From CAZSSH01 sp964609825 (GTDB lineage: Bacteria > Verrucomicrobiota > Lentisphaeria > Victivallales > Victivallaceae), in contig CAZSSH010000009.1 in the NCBI GenBank assembly GCA_964609825.1, forward strand, positions 186,001 to 250,000: a stretch of DNA of 64,000 nt, given 5' to 3'. The position numbers and the translations under genes were made by a program. Shown piece by piece: positions 62,275 through 64,000 of this stretch. Under the pieces are notes generated by a model, which saw nothing but the letters and a program-made list of their open reading frames with translations, did no database searches and had not been told where the DNA came from. How positions within the stretch are numbered: position 1 is the first letter of the stretch; every line of letters begins with the position of its first letter.

Positions 62275-63084
62275 TCAGATTTTTGGGACCCAAAACTCAG
62301 AGGTGATCGGGGCAAAAGGCACAAATTTATACGGGTTGTAGCCGGTCGTGTAAGTGCGGAAATCGCCGTTGCCGGAAATTTTCTCCGAGCCGGTGTGGCC
62401 GTCCATATAGAGGATGTTGGCTGACGAACCGTGCCGGGTGTCGACAACGCCCCAGCCGGTGTTTGTCGGGAAATTAACCACCACCCGGTAGCGGCCGACG
62501 TGGATGCCCTCATTGACCCAGCGGTCCATTGCATAGCAGTCGACCGCCAACATGGCGCGGGATGCGTTTTTGATTCGGCTGATTTTAAATTTGTCGTTGA
62601 GTTGATCCTTGCCGCCGTTGTAACTCGTACCCTCCAAGGCCCGGGTCATGCCGTAGGAAGGGTAGCGGCCGAGTGACTCGGTGGTGGCGGTATACGGTTC
62701 GTTGCGAAATGTCGAGGCTTTGGCGCGTTTCCACTCATTGGCCCGCTCGTCGCGCATGGACGGACACCAAAAAACCTCCGGTTTGATCAAGGTTTGGGCA
62801 ATCAGCCGGTTGACCCAAAAATCATAGCGGCTGCTTGCCGCATCGTAGAGCTGCATCGGCGGCGCATCATCTTTGCTGTCGGCCTGATAGATGGCAAAGG
62901 CCGTACCGATTTGTTTGAGGTTGGACAGGCAATTGGCTCCGCGCGCCCGGTCGCGCGCCTTGTTGAGTGCGGGCAAGAGCATGCTGGCCAAAATGGCGAT
63001 GATTGCAATTACAACCAAGAGCTCAATCAGTGTAAAAAGCGTGGGGCGGGGAAACAAATTCGATCTGATTGCTGACGACTTCAT
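62275..63084 (-). CDS. Solitary pseudopilin-like protein (5)
   Basis: 269 residues with AGGAGAAG before the ATG. The 16-residue leader (MKSSAIRSNLFPRPTL) precedes FTLIELLVVIAIIAILAS and MLLPALNKARDRAR. Leu rather than Gly stands before the cleavage point. The C-terminal DTRHGSSANILYMDGHTG carries H-X9-DG. It lies between a polysaccharide pyruvyl transferase gene (1 bp gap) and a secreted lyase (16 bp gap) on the same strand. Function unknown, as for the other four. Confidence 0.88.
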   Translation of the reverse strand: MKSSAIRSNLFPRPTLFTLIELLVVIAIIAILASMLLPALNKARDRARGANCLSNLKQIGTAFAIYQADSKDDAPPMQLYDAASSRYDFWVNRLIAQTLIKPEVFWCPSMRDERANEWKRAKASTFRNEPYTATTESLGRYPSYGMTRALEGTSYNGGKDQLNDKFKISRIKNASRAMLAVDCYAMDRWVNEGIHVGRYRVVVNFPTNTGWGVVDTRHGSSANILYMDGHTGSEKISGNGDFRTYTTGYNPYKFVPFAPITSEFWVPKI

Positions 63085-63085
63085 T

Positions 63086-64000
63086 TTACTTCTCCTTTTT
63101 TCCGGTTAAGATGACACACTCGGTAAGCGTTTCACGAAAGACTTGGGCCATGCGGCGTTGCCGGGCGGCGACGAGCGCCATTGCATCGCAAGCGCGCTGC
63201 TGCGCTGCCGGATAATCGGCGATTACCCGGGCCAGCGCGGGCCAGATTTCGGCGGCGGATTTTTCCGGCAGCCGATAGATCCAGTCGGCAAGTCCGATGT
63301 CGTTCCACATTTGTCCCTTGCAGCTGTCGGTGGGCAATTGCAGATAAAAGCTCGGGATGCCGGCGGCGAGTGACATGATCGGCGAATGCATCTCCATGCT
63401 GATCAAAGTATGGGCGTGACGGTAGAGCTCTATGGCGCGGTCGGGCAGCCAAAACTCGGGATAGACGACGGTCGCGGCTTGCTCCTCCGAAGTTAATTTG
63501 GCATAAATTTGCTCGTCGTTGAGCTGCATTTCGTAGACCATTTCAGGGCACAATACCACTTTTTTGCCGGTGTTTTTGATCCAGAGTTTGGTCAGATTGA
63601 GCACCGCCGCCAAGTCGCCGTCCTGATAAAACAAATTGGTCTCGTGCCGCTTGATGTGTACCGGATCGTTGGCATGCTCGGGCTTAAACAAGTGATATGG
63701 CGAATAACGCAGCCGCGGGATGATCACCAAAAAATCATGATTGCCGATCCCGTGATGTTTCATAAATCCGTCGAGGGCGCCGGTTTCGTGTTTGGTCATG
63801 CTGAATGCCGCGTCGGGGCCGAATTCGACAATCGGACACTTGACCTTTTCACGCTTGAGAAACTCCAGCGTGGTGCAGTCGCGGGCAAAGAAAAACGCCG
63901 CCTCATCGACGAAAACGCGTTGCTCCGGCGACAGCGACTCAATGGTGATGCCGCCAAAGCCGTAAGGTTTGCCCGAGTGTTTGCGCCAGTAGGTCAAGTC
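63086..64000 (-). CDS. Polysaccharide pyruvyl transferase family protein, 3' part
   Basis: At least 303 residues are visible and the frame runs off the right end of the window; the first TTG is probably internal. DEAAFFFARDCTTLEFLKRE, the CPIVEFGPDAAFSM segment, AHTLISMEMHSPIMSLAAGI and FYLQLPTDSCKGQMWNDIGL match the polysaccharide pyruvyl transferase family (GT-B-like fold). The family adds pyruvate ketals to surface glycans, though many members in glycan-degradation loci are uncharacterised. Its place at the head of a lyase/symporter operon is unusual for an enzyme of glycan synthesis. Confidence 0.78.
   Translation of the reverse strand, partial: DLTYWRKHSGKPYGFGGITIESLSPEQRVFVDEAAFFFARDCTTLEFLKREKVKCPIVEFGPDAAFSMTKHETGALDGFMKHHGIGNHDFLVIIPRLRYSPYHLFKPEHANDPVHIKRHETNLFYQDGDLAAVLNLTKLWIKNTGKKVVLCPEMVYEMQLNDEQIYAKLTSEEQAATVVYPEFWLPDRAIELYRHAHTLISMEMHSPIMSLAAGIPSFYLQLPTDSCKGQMWNDIGLADWIYRLPEKSAAEIWPALARVIADYPAAQQRACDAMALVAARQRRMAQVFRETLTECVILTGKKEK

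Overview
The window looks like chromosomal DNA of a Lentisphaerota-type bacterium (Victivallis-like, PVC superphylum). The basis is five stand-alone pseudopilin-like genes with the FTLIELLVVIAIIAILAS leader and a C-terminal H-X9-DG motif, a wealth of secreted and cytoplasmic glycoside hydrolases, a small protein resembling the Planctomycetes/Verrucomicrobia-restricted Minf_1886 family, and no SusCD-type uptake genes. Taxonomy is inferred from gene content only.

Layout. 1-9.7 kb is core-like: the 3' part of an M16 peptidase; a three-gene overlapping sugar operon (D-lyxose isomerase-like, PfkB kinase, mannitol-dehydrogenase-like) divergent from an AraC regulator; a XerC/D recombinase with a small downstream gene; and a DJ-1 / MlaF / MlaD / Minf_1886-like operon. 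A tRNA-Val(UAC) follows at 9762-9838. From there the DNA is accessory. A repeat block that begins with the tRNA 3' end recurs at 25.7 kb and 33.5 kb, so 9.84-25.7 kb and 25.9-33.5 kb look like two islands stacked at the tRNA. Island 1 holds a GH42, an AraC regulator, a pseudopilin, a 1642-residue multidomain secreted enzyme, a CBM9-like lipoprotein, a six-hairpin glycosidase and a GH1. Island 2 holds an AraC regulator divergent from a GH29-like/pseudopilin open frame and a large secreted clan-A-type enzyme.

34-50 kb is one long co-directional cluster: GntR/LacI-type regulator, pseudopilin, two paralogous secreted clan-A-type enzymes, GH38, a DUF6259-like protein, GH36 and a six-hairpin glycosidase, closed by a clear intrinsic terminator at 50.14 kb. 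50.4-64 kb holds two uronic-glycan modules that converge on a terminator at 58.3 kb: (+) SGNH esterase, LacI, pseudopilin, heparinase II/III-like, MFS, Gfo/Idh; (-) polysaccharide pyruvyl transferase (cut by the window end), pseudopilin, heparinase II/III-like, sodium/solute symporter.

How they work together (inference): the region is a chain of glycan-utilisation modules, most built as regulator + solitary pseudopilin + degradative enzymes. The recurring pseudopilin, always without the usual glycine before the FTLIE cleavage point, is the most unusual element. The AraC gene in island 1 is flanked by two near-identical 27-bp sites, each placed about 32 bp before a -10 box, which gives a testable regulon.
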